Below, in pieces: positions 8,568-17,863 of a DNA stretch of 64,000 nucleotides; the first letter of the stretch is position 1, and every line of letters starts with the position of its first letter. The translations under genes were made by a program, and so were the position numbers. The stretch is taken from the NCBI RefSeq assembly GCF_001424405.1, contig NZ_LMPS01000008.1, positions 330 through 64,329 of the forward strand. The letters are read 5' to 3'. Under the pieces are notes generated by a model. It was given only the letters and a program-made list of their open reading frames with translations, did no database searches and was not told the DNA's origin. The stretch is from Dyadobacter sp. Leaf189 (GTDB taxonomy: Bacteria > Bacteroidota > Bacteroidia > Cytophagales > Spirosomataceae).

Positions 8568-11228
8568 GTGCAGCAAATACCCCGCCGAAATGTTCCTGAG
8601 GAGCCAGGCAAACTTACATTAACGGATCCAAAGATTGGATTATCCAGTCAGCAAGCCGATTCGAGACTTCAGCAGTTCGGTCTGAACGAACTGGAACAGG
8701 TAAAACCTGAAAGTATCTGGTCGATTTTGTTGCGTCAGGTCGATAGTGTCATTGTCTGGATCCTGGCAGCTGCGGCGGTAGTGTCTTTTTTCCTGGGTGA
8801 TATCCTAGAAGGTTATGCTGTGATTGCCGTTATTTTAATCAATGCCCTTACCGGCTTTGTTCTCGAATACAACGCACGGCAATCCATGGAGGCATTGCGA
8901 AAGCTGGATACAACGCCAGCCAGGGTCTTGCGTAACAAACTGATTGTAGAGATCCCATCCGAACAGGTTACAATCGGCGATATTCTAATCCTGGAAGCAG
9001 GCGACTTGATACCCGCGGATGCTCAGATTTTGGAGGTTAACCAGCTTACCGTTGATGAGTCTGCCCTCACGGGCGAGTCCGTCCCATCCGCAAAAACGAC
9101 GGAACCCTCATCGGAAGATGCTTCTCTGGGAGACCGCCACGACCAGCTTTTTAAAGGAACAGCTATTACCAATGGCAATGGTAAAGCTGTCGTCACTAAT
9201 ATCGGACAAGCGACGGAATTAGGCAAGATTGCAACCATGGTCAGCGAGGCCAGCCGAACGGCCACCCCTTTGGAAGCCAAGCTTGATTCTCTCGCAAAAG
9301 TGCTGATCTGGGTCACGCTGGGGATGGCTAGCCTGTTTTTGATTGTCGGTTTGCTGAGAGGGCAAGAGGTTAAACAATTGATTGAAACTGCTGTTGCACT
9401 GGCCATTGCCGCCATTCCGGAAGGAATGTCAGTGGTTGCGACCGTTGCGCTGGCTTATGGAATGCTGCGTTTGGCTGAGAAAAAAGTGATTGTCAAACGC
9501 CTGTCTGCGGTTGAAACGCTTGGAGGAACGAACGTTATCTTCACCGATAAAACAGGAACCCTTACTGAAAATAAAATTGAGGTCCAGGCGCTGCGGGTAT
9601 CCGGAAACGACGTTACGGTTCGCCTTAATGCTGCCACCAATGGCGCTCAAACATTAGAATTCACGAAAGGTGACCCGGAACTAGTTTATTCAGCTGAATT
9701 CGAAATGCTTACCCGAGTCGGGGCGCTGGTAAACAATGCGCAATTGTCTTCAAGCAAATCCGAGCGGAAGGAATTGGGTGATCCCGTAGAGATTGCGCTG
9801 CTTGCCTACGCCAGGGCTGCTGGCATTGATCTGCATCAATTGCATCATGACTACCAGCGACAGGCTGAACAAGCATTCAGTTCCGACACCCGCATGATGG
9901 CTACGCTTCACCGGATTGGAGCAAATTATTTCATTGGCGTTAAGGGTGCCGTGGAAGAAGTGTCTGCACTTTGCAATTGGGACAGTCCGCAAGATCGGGA
10001 TAAAGAACTGGAAATTTCGGAACAAATGGCCGCTGACGGGCTGCGGACCCTTGCTTTCGCATATAAGCAAACCAGTGATGAACCTGGAGAAGACTTTACC
10101 AAAACAGAGAAACTGAATTATGCCGGACTGATCGGCTTTCTAGATCCGCCCCGTATGGAAGTGATCAAATCGCTTAATGCGTGTCATGAAGCGGGAATCA
10201 AAGTCATTATGGTAACCGGCGATCATCCGGCTACTTCCCTTAAAATAGCTAAACAGGTTAATCTTGTAGAAGCTGATGAGCAACTCGTATTGACCGGAAA
10301 AGACCTCGAATCATTTGATTTTTCATCTGCAACAGATCAGAAAAAAATGATGGAGTGCCGTGTATTTGCGAGGGTCAATCCGGCTCAAAAATTGGATATG
10401 ATAGATTTCTATCAAAAACGAGGAGACATTGTCGGCATGACCGGTGACGGTGTGAATGACGCTCCCGCATTGAAAAAATCTGACATTGGCATTGCCATGG
10501 GACTGCGCGGGACCGCAGTTGCCGCCGAAGCGGCTGATATGGTCTTGAAGGACGACTCTTTTGCTTCTATCGTACACGCCATTGAGCAGGGAAGGGTTAT
10601 TTTTGAAAATATCCGAAAATTCATTGTGTTCCTCTTATCCTGTAACATGAGTGAGATTTTCGTTGTCACTTTTGCGGGCTTCCTTAATGTCGGGAGTCCA
10701 CTCCTACCGCTGCAAATCCTTTTTATCAACATTATTACGGACGTTTTCCCTGCTCTGGCGCTGGGCGTAGGAAAAGATAACAAGAACCTGATGAAGTCCG
10801 AGCCGCGCGATCCCAAGCAGCCCATTTTGCAAATTGCCGATTGGAAACGGGTTGTGCTATACGCATTGGTCATGACTGCATCCGTGCTGGGTGTGTACTG
10901 GTATGCCACCGATCAGCTAGGGCTTAGCGCTGAATACGGTAACACCATCACTTTTTATGCACTCTCCCTGGCCCAATTGCTGCATGTATTCAATTTGTAT
11001 TCGGGAAAGCTCCGGTTTTTCAGCAATGAGATTACGCGGAACAAATTCATCTGGATGGCCTTGATACTGTGCGTGCTGATTATGCTTTTAACCAACTATG
11101 TTCCCTTTCTGAGACAGATACTATCACTCCAAAAGCTTGACTTGCAAGCGCTGGAACTGATTCTGTCAGCTGGTTTCATCCCTCTTCTTGTAAATCAGAT
11201 CCTACGCGCCCTGTTTATACCAAAATGA
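8568..11228 (+). CDS. Cation-transporting P-type ATPase (P2 type, Ca2+-ATPase-like)
   Basis: An 886-residue cation pump. Residues about 1-50 are the cation ATPase N-terminal domain (IGLSSQQADSRLQQFGLNEL). The actuator loop TVDESALTGESVP, the phosphorylation motif DKTGTLTEN (Asp327) and the hinge MVTGDHPATSL / GMTGDGVNDAPALK are all present. The M4 motif is AAIPEGMSV, where SERCA-type pumps have PEGLP; this variant is known among bacterial P2 ATPases and leaves the ion specificity (Ca2+, Mn2+, Na+/K+) open. The C terminus has four further transmembrane helices. The start is GTG at 8568: it is the first usable start after an in-frame TAA, and it fits the N-terminal domain. The adjacent phosphoketolase and HdeD genes suggest a stress role. 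Confidence 0.92.
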   Translation: MQQIPRRNVPEEPGKLTLTDPKIGLSSQQADSRLQQFGLNELEQVKPESIWSILLRQVDSVIVWILAAAAVVSFFLGDILEGYAVIAVILINALTGFVLEYNARQSMEALRKLDTTPARVLRNKLIVEIPSEQVTIGDILILEAGDLIPADAQILEVNQLTVDESALTGESVPSAKTTEPSSEDASLGDRHDQLFKGTAITNGNGKAVVTNIGQATELGKIATMVSEASRTATPLEAKLDSLAKVLIWVTLGMASLFLIVGLLRGQEVKQLIETAVALAIAAIPEGMSVVATVALAYGMLRLAEKKVIVKRLSAVETLGGTNVIFTDKTGTLTENKIEVQALRVSGNDVTVRLNAATNGAQTLEFTKGDPELVYSAEFEMLTRVGALVNNAQLSSSKSERKELGDPVEIALLAYARAAGIDLHQLHHDYQRQAEQAFSSDTRMMATLHRIGANYFIGVKGAVEEVSALCNWDSPQDRDKELEISEQMAADGLRTLAFAYKQTSDEPGEDFTKTEKLNYAGLIGFLDPPRMEVIKSLNACHEAGIKVIMVTGDHPATSLKIAKQVNLVEADEQLVLTGKDLESFDFSSATDQKKMMECRVFARVNPAQKLDMIDFYQKRGDIVGMTGDGVNDAPALKKSDIGIAMGLRGTAVAAEAADMVLKDDSFASIVHAIEQGRVIFENIRKFIVFLLSCNMSEIFVVTFAGFLNVGSPLLPLQILFINIITDVFPALALGVGKDNKNLMKSEPRDPKQPILQIADWKRVVLYALVMTASVLGVYWYATDQLGLSAEYGNTITFYALSLAQLLHVFNLYSGKLRFFSNEITRNKFIWMALILCVLIMLLTNYVPFLRQILSLQKLDLQALELILSAGFIPLLVNQILRALFIPK

Positions 11229-11254
11229 TTTAGTTGCTTGATTATCTGTAATTA

Positions 11255-11452
11255 ATGACCATTGCTGAATTAAATAGCGTCACCTTTATAGACGTCAGTA
11301 AGGACAAGCTGGATCTGGCAAAGAGCCTGGGAGCGGACCTTACAACAGTCCATACGGCTAGGCTGGAAGATATCAATGTTGTATTTGATCAAATGAGAGC
11401 GGGAACGATCCAAGGTAGGATTGTAATGGAAATAGGAGCCGCAAGTCATTAA
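11255..11452 (+). pseudogene. Internally deleted zinc-type alcohol dehydrogenase remnant
   Basis: The 65-residue frame joins two separated parts of a medium-chain alcohol dehydrogenase. VTFIDVSKDKLDLAKSLGAD is the end of Rossmann strand 2 and following helix (the NAD-ribose-binding Asp region), and it is fused to LEDINVVFDQMRAGTIQGRI, the final helix and strand of the same family, where INxVFxxMRxGxIxGRxV is typical. The zinc-binding N-terminal domain and most of the coenzyme domain are missing. It sits 12 bases before the phosphoketolase gene, in the same direction, so transcription through it probably continues. It might be translated but cannot be an enzyme. Confidence 0.7.
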
Positions 11453-11464
11453 ACGATAAAGATT

Positions 11465-13864
11465 ATGGAAAAGGAAGATGCTGAAGTGAAAACTTTATCT
11501 GCCGAGCTGTTAAGGAAAATGAATGCTTACTGGCAGGCAGCCAATTATTTGTCCGTGGGCCAGATATACCTGTATGGCAACCCGTTGCTGAGAAAGCCAT
11601 TAACCCTGGAACACATTAAGCCGCGCCTGTTGGGACATTGGGGCACTACGCCGGGGCTGAATTTTATATATGTTCACCTGAACCGCATCATTAAGCAAAA
11701 TGACCTGAACATCATTTATGTGGCTGGCCCCGGCCATGGCGGACCCGGACTCGTGGCAAACACTTATCTGGAAGGCACTTACAGCGAAGTGTATCCGGAC
11801 ATATCTGAAGATGAAACCGGAATGCAGAAACTCTTCAAACAGTTTTCATTTCCCGGCGGCATTCCCAGTCACGTTGCGCCGGAAACACCCGGCTCCATTA
11901 ACGAGGGCGGCGAACTGGGTTATTCGCTGGTGCATGCATTCGGGGCAGTTTTTGACAACCCTTACCTGATAGCAGCCTGTGTTGTCGGCGATGGTGAAGC
12001 CGAAACCGGCGCATTGGCCGCAAGCTGGCATTCCAATAAATTTCTTAATCCCGTGCACGATGGCGCTGTGCTTCCTATCCTGCATTTGAATGGTTATAAG
12101 ATTGCCAATCCAACTGTGTTAGCGAGAATTCCAAAACATGAGTTAGAGCAGCTTTTTAGAGGTTACGGCTATAATCCCTACTTTGTTGAAGGCGATGATC
12201 CGGAAATTATGCATGAATTGCTGGCTTCAATCATGGACATTGTCGTAGCAGAGATAAGACTGATACAAAGCGATGCACGGATTTATGGGTTCAAGGAAAG
12301 ACCAGTTTGGCCCATGATTATTTTTCGGACGCCAAAGGGTTGGACGGGCCCTGAAACTGTTGACGGCTTGCAAATTGAAGGAACATGGCGCGCGCACCAG
12401 GTTCCGTTGGCTGAACTGGCCACTAAACCTGAGCATGTGCAAATGCTGGAAGCCTGGATGAGAAGCTACAAGCCTGAATTGCTTTTTGATGAAAATGGCA
12501 AGCTGATCCGAGAGCTGGCCGAACTGGCACCCGAAGGAAACCGACGAATGGGCGCAAACCCAAGCGCCAACGGCGGCTCGCTATTGATTGATTTAAAAAT
12601 GCCGAATTTCCGGGACCATGCCGTGGCTGTGCCGACTCCCGGGACCATGGAAGCGGAAGCAACTTCGATTATGGGAGCATTTCTTCGGGATGTCATGAAA
12701 TCCAATTGGCACGAACGCAATTTCAGGATTTTCGGGCCGGATGAAACTTCCTCCAACCGCCTTTCGCATTTGTTTGACATTACCGGAAGAACATCAACGG
12801 CTGAAATTATAGAGGGCGATAACCACATTTCGGCCGACGGCAGGGTGATGGAAGTTTTGAGCGAACATCTTTGCCAGGGCTGGCTGGAAGGCTATCTGCT
12901 AACTGGGAGACATGGTTTGTTTTCGTGTTATGAAGCATTCATTCACATTGTGGATTCAATGTTTAACCAGCACGCCAAATGGTTGAAAGTTTCCCGGAAC
13001 CTGCCCTGGCGCCAGCCGATCGCCTCACTGAATTATCTGCTGACCTCGCATGTATGGCGACAGGACCACAATGGAAACAGTCACCAGGATCCGGGATTTT
13101 TGGATGTTGTGGCAAATAAAACGGCAGAAATTGTCCGCATTTATCTCCCGCCGGATGCCAACACATTACTCTCTGTAACAGATCATTGCCTCAGAAGCCG
13201 CGACAACATTAATGTGATCGTCGCAGGAAAGCAGCCTGAAATGCAATGGCTGGACATGGAAGCTGCTATCAAACATTGCACGGCTGGTCTGGGCATCTGG
13301 AAATGGGCGAGCAACGACGAAGGCTTTGAACCCGATGTAGTAATGGCCTGCGCCGGAGATGTCCCTACGATTGAAACCATCGCAGCGGTTCAGATTCTCA
13401 GGGAACATTTACCGGAACTGAAAGTAAGGGTTATCAATGTAGTAGACCTGATGACACTGCAGCCAGAAAGCGAGCATCCGCATGGCTTGAATGATAAAGA
13501 TTTCGACATGCTATTCACACAGGATAAGCCCATCATTTTCGCATTTCACGGCTATCCGCTGCTGATCCACCGCCTGACCTACCGCCGGACCAACCATAAA
13601 AACTTGCATGTGAGGGGCTACAAAGGCGAAGGCACAACGACAACGCCATTTGATATGGTCGTGCTTAATGACTTGGACCGCTTCCATCTGGTAAGCGACG
13701 TAATCGATCGTCTGCCCGGATTAGGAACAAAAGGTGCCTATCTCAAACAATTTCTCCGAGATAAACTGCTGGATCACAAATCCTACATTGAATTGCATGG
13801 ACAAGATATGCCCGAGATTTTAGATTGGAAATGGAATCCGGCTACACTGGGAAAACAAGAATAA
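11465..13864 (+). CDS. xfp: Phosphoketolase (xylulose-5-phosphate/fructose-6-phosphate)
   Basis: A full-length 799-residue thiamine diphosphate enzyme that splits xylulose-5-phosphate or fructose-6-phosphate with phosphate to acetyl-phosphate. Diagnostic segments are LLGHWGTTPGLNFIYVHLNR, YVAGPGHGGPGLVANTYLEG, the ThDP/Mg motif GDGEAETG with downstream N in HLNGYKIANPT, and the C-terminal FHGYPLLIHRLTYRR. Soluble, no signal peptide. Only 10 bases separate it from the following HdeD-like gene, and 20 more lead to the transpeptidase, so these are probably one operon. No acetate kinase lies in the window to use the acetyl-phosphate. The neighbouring pump and degraded alcohol dehydrogenase fit a low-oxygen or overflow-metabolism island. 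Confidence 0.95.
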   Translation: MEKEDAEVKTLSAELLRKMNAYWQAANYLSVGQIYLYGNPLLRKPLTLEHIKPRLLGHWGTTPGLNFIYVHLNRIIKQNDLNIIYVAGPGHGGPGLVANTYLEGTYSEVYPDISEDETGMQKLFKQFSFPGGIPSHVAPETPGSINEGGELGYSLVHAFGAVFDNPYLIAACVVGDGEAETGALAASWHSNKFLNPVHDGAVLPILHLNGYKIANPTVLARIPKHELEQLFRGYGYNPYFVEGDDPEIMHELLASIMDIVVAEIRLIQSDARIYGFKERPVWPMIIFRTPKGWTGPETVDGLQIEGTWRAHQVPLAELATKPEHVQMLEAWMRSYKPELLFDENGKLIRELAELAPEGNRRMGANPSANGGSLLIDLKMPNFRDHAVAVPTPGTMEAEATSIMGAFLRDVMKSNWHERNFRIFGPDETSSNRLSHLFDITGRTSTAEIIEGDNHISADGRVMEVLSEHLCQGWLEGYLLTGRHGLFSCYEAFIHIVDSMFNQHAKWLKVSRNLPWRQPIASLNYLLTSHVWRQDHNGNSHQDPGFLDVVANKTAEIVRIYLPPDANTLLSVTDHCLRSRDNINVIVAGKQPEMQWLDMEAAIKHCTAGLGIWKWASNDEGFEPDVVMACAGDVPTIETIAAVQILREHLPELKVRVINVVDLMTLQPESEHPHGLNDKDFDMLFTQDKPIIFAFHGYPLLIHRLTYRRTNHKNLHVRGYKGEGTTTTPFDMVVLNDLDRFHLVSDVIDRLPGLGTKGAYLKQFLRDKLLDHKSYIELHGQDMPEILDWKWNPATLGKQE

Positions 13865-13874
13865 AATTACAGGA

Positions 13875-14456
13875 ATGACAAATATTATCAAGCAAGCTCA
13901 GCACCCCATTCACTACTGGTGGATATTCATGTTTTCGGGAATTGCTTTAATTGGTTCCGGCGTATATGTGGCACGGAACCCGTCCGTCACCTACGATGAG
14001 CTGAGCATCTTTTTTTCTGCTATGCTGTTGATCAGTGGGATTTGTGAAGCCTCCTTTTGCATAGAGAACAGAAGGTATTTCAAAGGCTGGGGATGGTTTC
14101 TGACAGGAGCAATTCTGGATCTTATATTAGGACTTATTTTTATAACCAACCCCATTTTGGCCGCTATCTCTCTTCCGTTGTTTGCAGGAGTCTGGCTTTT
14201 GATGCGCAGTGTGCTGCTGATTGCCCGTTCTTTTCAAGCCAAAAAGAAAAGGCTAAATGATTGGCCATGGTTATCGCTTTGGGCAATAACGGGAGGTTTC
14301 TTTTCGGTGGTAAATATATATAATCCTTTGTTCAGCGAGGACAGGTTGGTTATCTGGACAGCATTTGCTTTATTGGCAGTAGGAGCATTTTACGTCCATT
14401 TCGGTATGCTCATTAAGAATGCTCAATGGTGGATCAATGATAAAATATACACCTGA
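13875..14456 (+). CDS. HdeD/DUF308-like membrane protein
   Basis: A 193-residue integral membrane protein with about six predicted helices, arranged as the paired repeats of the HdeD/DUF308 family (IALIGSGVYVARNPSVTYDE; GWFLTGAILDLILGLIFITN). HdeD of enteric bacteria is linked to acid resistance; the biochemical role is not known. It follows the phosphoketolase with a 10-base gap and precedes the transpeptidase by 20 bases, supporting a single transcript. The acid-stress link would fit an acetate-producing phosphoketolase route, but that is inference from position. Confidence 0.8.
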   Translation: MTNIIKQAQHPIHYWWIFMFSGIALIGSGVYVARNPSVTYDELSIFFSAMLLISGICEASFCIENRRYFKGWGWFLTGAILDLILGLIFITNPILAAISLPLFAGVWLLMRSVLLIARSFQAKKKRLNDWPWLSLWAITGGFFSVVNIYNPLFSEDRLVIWTAFALLAVGAFYVHFGMLIKNAQWWINDKIYT

Positions 14457-14476
14457 ACGACGGAGATTTTAATAAT

Positions 14477-16111
14477 ATGTGGGACCAAATTCCAGTACGT
14501 TTAGTTAGCCGCATAAACGCATCGCCCGTTTTTGTGATGATGCTGATGATGCTCGCTTCCTGTCAGACAAAGCAAGAGAAAAAGCAGCCCGAAGTTGCCA
14601 AAAGGGACACGTCAATCAAAATTGAGAATTCATTTACTGAACTTTTCATTGACACTACTGCATTGGCTAACTTTGTTCAATCACATAGCGCGGATGATAG
14701 CCTGGTCAACAAATTACAGAGCTTTTATAACCGCCGAAACTATCAATTTGCCTGGTTTTTCCCTGATGGGATGGCCGAGTTTGTGCCTACATTTCTGGCC
14801 CTGCAAAATGACTATATCTACGTTTCAGGTGATAGCTCTCTCTATGATCCGGCGCTTTTGGCAAGCATTGATTCATTGGGATTACGAAATCACATCATCC
14901 CATCAGATACGCTTGTAATTAAGACTGAACTGGCACTAACGGAACATTTTTTCAAGTATACCCAAAAGGCCTATTCAGGCGACAGGAGTATCAACATTCA
15001 GGACCTTGACTGGTTTATACCCCGTAAAAAGGTTAATCCAGCTGAATTTTTGGATTCCCTGCTGAAAAACAAAGGGGCAAATCTGGCTTCGTATGAACCG
15101 GTCAATCGCCAGTATAACCTGCTTACAGAGCAACTTAAAATCTATCATCCGCTTGCCAATCAAGACTGGAAAGTTTTAAATTCAGTTAAAACGCTCAAAT
15201 TAGGCGATTCATCCGCAGAAATACCTGAAATCAAGAGACGGCTGGCATTGCTCCAAGACCTAAAACAGGCAGATTCAACCAATCTTTTTGATTCCACCCT
15301 TTTTCATGGCGTACGTTCGTTTCAAACCAGAATGGGGCTTAGAGCATCGGGGCAGATCGGCGCGGCGTTCTTCAAGGAACTGAATGTGCCCGTGCATGAA
15401 AGGATCCGCCAAATGCTCATTAATATGGAACGGATCAGATGGGTGCCGGCGGCTCCTGAGACAGATTATATACTGGTTAATATTCCTGAATACCGGCTGC
15501 ATATGTATGAAAAAGGGCAGCTGGCATTCAGTATGAATGCTGTGGTAGGCTCACAGGCACATAGCACGGTCATCTTTTCGGGCAAGCTAAACCAGATCGT
15601 ATTTAGTCCTTACTGGAATGTTCCACCCAGCATATTGAAAAATGAAATCTTGCCTGGCATCAAACGCAATAAAAACTATTTGGCGCGGCACAATATGGAG
15701 TGGAACGGAGGCAGTGTCCGGCAAAAGCCGGGTAAGTCCAATTCCTTAGGGCTGGTCAAGTTTCTATTTCCCAACAGTTACAATATTTACTTGCATGATA
15801 CTCCCTCGAAAAACTTGTTTGCAGAATCACAGCGCGCATTCAGCCACGGATGCATCCGGCTATCGGAGCCCAAAAAACTGGCGGAGTTTTTGCTGCGCAA
15901 TGACTCAACCTGGACAACCGACAAAATAACCAAAGCGATGAATAGCGGCAAAGAGAAATATGTGCGTCTTCGTGGCAGCAACGAAATACCTGTTTTCATC
16001 GGTTACTTTACTGCTTGGGTCGACCACAACGGCAAAGTTAATTTCCGAAAGGACATTTATGGGCACGATCAAAAAATGGCCGAAAGGTTGTTCGACTCAC
16101 TTAAAGGTTAA
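14477..16111 (+). CDS. L,D-transpeptidase of the YcbB (LdtD) type
   Basis: A 544-residue cell-wall crosslinking enzyme. The N terminus has a hydrophobic stretch ending in MLASC, a lipobox-like site (Cys29), so it is probably a lipoprotein facing the periplasm. Residues about 250-310 form a peptidoglycan-binding helix bundle (IPEIKRRLALLQDL ... GVRSFQTRMGLRASGQIG). Residues about 335-500 are the YkuD catalytic domain with AFSHGCIRLSEP, in which Cys459 and His457 are the expected catalytic residues. Between them lies the long capping segment typical of YcbB. It joins meso-diaminopimelate residues of stem peptides (3-3 crosslinks), a change associated with envelope stress, consistent with the preceding genes in the probable operon. 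Confidence 0.9.
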   Translation: MWDQIPVRLVSRINASPVFVMMLMMLASCQTKQEKKQPEVAKRDTSIKIENSFTELFIDTTALANFVQSHSADDSLVNKLQSFYNRRNYQFAWFFPDGMAEFVPTFLALQNDYIYVSGDSSLYDPALLASIDSLGLRNHIIPSDTLVIKTELALTEHFFKYTQKAYSGDRSINIQDLDWFIPRKKVNPAEFLDSLLKNKGANLASYEPVNRQYNLLTEQLKIYHPLANQDWKVLNSVKTLKLGDSSAEIPEIKRRLALLQDLKQADSTNLFDSTLFHGVRSFQTRMGLRASGQIGAAFFKELNVPVHERIRQMLINMERIRWVPAAPETDYILVNIPEYRLHMYEKGQLAFSMNAVVGSQAHSTVIFSGKLNQIVFSPYWNVPPSILKNEILPGIKRNKNYLARHNMEWNGGSVRQKPGKSNSLGLVKFLFPNSYNIYLHDTPSKNLFAESQRAFSHGCIRLSEPKKLAEFLLRNDSTWTTDKITKAMNSGKEKYVRLRGSNEIPVFIGYFTAWVDHNGKVNFRKDIYGHDQKMAERLFDSLKG

Positions 16112-16464
16112 GAAAATCAGCTGCTTGGGAAATCGTTATGAGCTGGATGGCTCCCGGTAGGATTTGTCGGGATTCTAAAAGAAGGTCCTGGATAGTATCC
16201 AGCTTTTGGTGTAGCTCGGAAACTGCGCGGGGCAGCTGGTGCTTATCTCGTGTGCAAACAACTCGAAGCTAATCTCCTTGAAGTACGTTTATCAAGGAAT
16301 AAATTGACTGTTATAGCACCCATGATTTCTTGTCATTTGGTAGTGGTTGCAATAAACTTGCAATACAGATTATAAAACTTGTGAGTCCTTTTTATTGTAC
16401 TCATAATCATTAGGTGACTGCCGGGGCGGCGATCCGCTTCGATTCCAGGTGGGCCCGCTAAATC
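16112..16464. other. Intergenic, nothing recognised
   Basis: About 350 bases after the transpeptidase gene. No open frame with protein-like composition, no RNA gene, no repeat. It separates a plus-strand operon from convergent minus-strand genes and ends in the hairpin at 16465. Confidence 0.5.
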
Positions 16465-16502
16465 AAAAAACGGACTTGGCTTTAATGCTAAGTCCGTTTT
16501 TT
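16465..16502. terminator. Bidirectional intrinsic terminator
   Basis: AAAAAACGGACTTGGC (16465-16480) pairs with GCTAAGTCCGTTTTTT (16487-16502) with a single mismatch and a 6-base loop. The A tract on one side and T tract on the other make it work in both directions. It lies 20 bases beyond the stop of the minus-strand small gene at 16522, which it most directly serves, and also faces the plus-strand operon ending at 16111. Confidence 0.88.
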
Positions 16503-16521
16503 GCTGAATTGGATGATTGTT

Positions 16522-16749
16522 TTACAGAATCACCATAATATCAGAGTTAGGCTTATCGCGCTTTTCGAGGTATTCCCATGATACGATATCTTCCTCTGGA
16601 TAGATATTGCCCGTATCCTCGGGACCTTCGTCGCCAACTGCTTCTACGAAAGCTTTTGAGCCTTTTTTATAAATTCCTTCGCGTGGAATTCCATTCATGT
16701 CCGTAAAAAGAACCAGGGATTGGTCTTCGGGGAGATTGCCGTTTTTCAT
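16522..16749 (-). CDS. Small acidic conserved-type protein, 75 aa
   Basis: I do not recognise a named family. The protein is acidic and soluble, starting MKNGNLPEDQSLVLFTDMNG and containing short strand-like stretches (GIYKKGSKAFVEAV, DIVSWEYLEKR). It lies 12 bases downstream of the SDR gene (16762-17799) in the same direction and before a strong terminator, so the two are probably co-transcribed. Genuine coding is supported by the tight operon spacing and by its non-random composition. Function unknown. Confidence 0.7.
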   Translation of the reverse strand: MKNGNLPEDQSLVLFTDMNGIPREGIYKKGSKAFVEAVGDEGPEDTGNIYPEEDIVSWEYLEKRDKPNSDIMVIL

Positions 16750-16761
16750 AGCCTGACCGGG

Positions 16762-17799
16762 TTAAAGTTCGTTGTTCGTTGCTGCTGCTTTATCTGTATG
16801 CCAATTTACTTCAGATTCCGATATTTCAGATTCTGACTCAGAACCCTTCCTGGTTTCGAATCCATCTTCGGTCATTTTGGGCATAAAATTGTTTACAGAA
16901 GCCGAAAGTGCAGAAACCAGTCCAGGGTTAGCGCCCTGCAATGCAACTGCCAGTTTCGCACTTGCCGTTAATATGACCTCATTTTCTCCATATTCAATCG
17001 CTTCAATAATCTGCGCTGCCGATTTCTCCGCTTTTTGGGAAAATAACGGAGAAGAAGCCATTGTTTTGAACCACGCATATTCGGCTTCGTGATCACCTTT
17101 TATGAATACGTTTTTAGTACTCCCGGTCTGCATCAAATTAGGTATCACGGTTGTTACCGTCACTTTATCCCGCTTCAATTCCGCGTGCAAACCTTCCGAC
17201 AGCGCGACCATAGCAAACTTGCTAACACTATAAGGCAGCAAATGCGGTACTGAAATCTTTCCGCCAATGGAGCAGATGTTGGCGATCCGGCCTTCGGATT
17301 GCTTCAAATGCGGCAATGCAGCTTTGACCATGTACAATGCCGCCCAGAAATTCACATCCATTGCTTTTTTGTAATCCTGGATTTCCATTGATTCCTGCGG
17401 ACCGACGATCATAGTACCCGCATTGTTGATCAACACATCGATGGACCCAAATCTTTCAGCTGCCGCTGCTACCACTTGCTGGGCATCCTGCTGTTCACTT
17501 AGGTCGGCGGTAATCGCGAGTACATTGGCGCCAAGTCCGGTCAGTTCACGTTCGGCATCTTTGAGCTGCTCCGGGTTTCTTGAACAAATCACCAGATTAG
17601 CTCCCTTTTCTGCCAGGCCGCGCGCCAGAAGCAAGCCCAACCCCCTCGCTCCGCCGGTAATAATGACCGTTTTTCCAGTAAAATCATAACGGGTAACCCG
17701 CTTGTACACACTCCTGGCGGCTGCGATAAGACCTACTGCAGCAATGGCATATAAACCCAGTTTTCCCGAATCGGAAATCAATTTTGTTTGCTGATCCAT
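16762..17799 (-). CDS. SDR-family oxidoreductase with N-terminal membrane segment
   Basis: A 345-residue short-chain dehydrogenase. The cofactor motif is TGGARGLG (residues 48-55), the structural motif NNAG (125-128), and the catalytic residues Ser177, Tyr190 and Lys194 (YSVSK). The basic/hydrophobic stretch at residues about 13-30 (GLYAIAAVGLIAAARSVYKR) looks like a membrane anchor, which is not standard in SDRs. After the fold there is a serine/glutamate-rich tail (SESESEISESEVN). An Asp-free residue set after strand 2 (ICSRNPEQL) suggests NADP(H). Substrate unknown. Start ATG at 17799. It is upstream of the small acidic gene in one operon. Confidence 0.88.
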   Translation of the reverse strand: MDQQTKLISDSGKLGLYAIAAVGLIAAARSVYKRVTRYDFTGKTVIITGGARGLGLLLARGLAEKGANLVICSRNPEQLKDAERELTGLGANVLAITADLSEQQDAQQVVAAAAERFGSIDVLINNAGTMIVGPQESMEIQDYKKAMDVNFWAALYMVKAALPHLKQSEGRIANICSIGGKISVPHLLPYSVSKFAMVALSEGLHAELKRDKVTVTTVIPNLMQTGSTKNVFIKGDHEAEYAWFKTMASSPLFSQKAEKSAAQIIEAIEYGENEVILTASAKLAVALQGANPGLVSALSASVNNFMPKMTEDGFETRKGSESESEISESEVNWHTDKAAATNNEL

Positions 17800-17863
17800 T
17801 TTGAAAAAATGTCTTGATGAAACAGCAACCGGCTAAATATCTATGCCGCAGGGTAGTTCCGCT

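Noticed and set aside
9023..9415. 130-residue minus-strand frame in the ATPase gene
   Set aside because: Antisense to conserved ATPase motifs; Ser/Ala-rich composition is expected of a shadow frame.
11255..11452. Functional small gene before phosphoketolase
   Set aside because: The two halves match distant parts of one alcohol dehydrogenase, which is best explained by an internal deletion rather than a novel protein.
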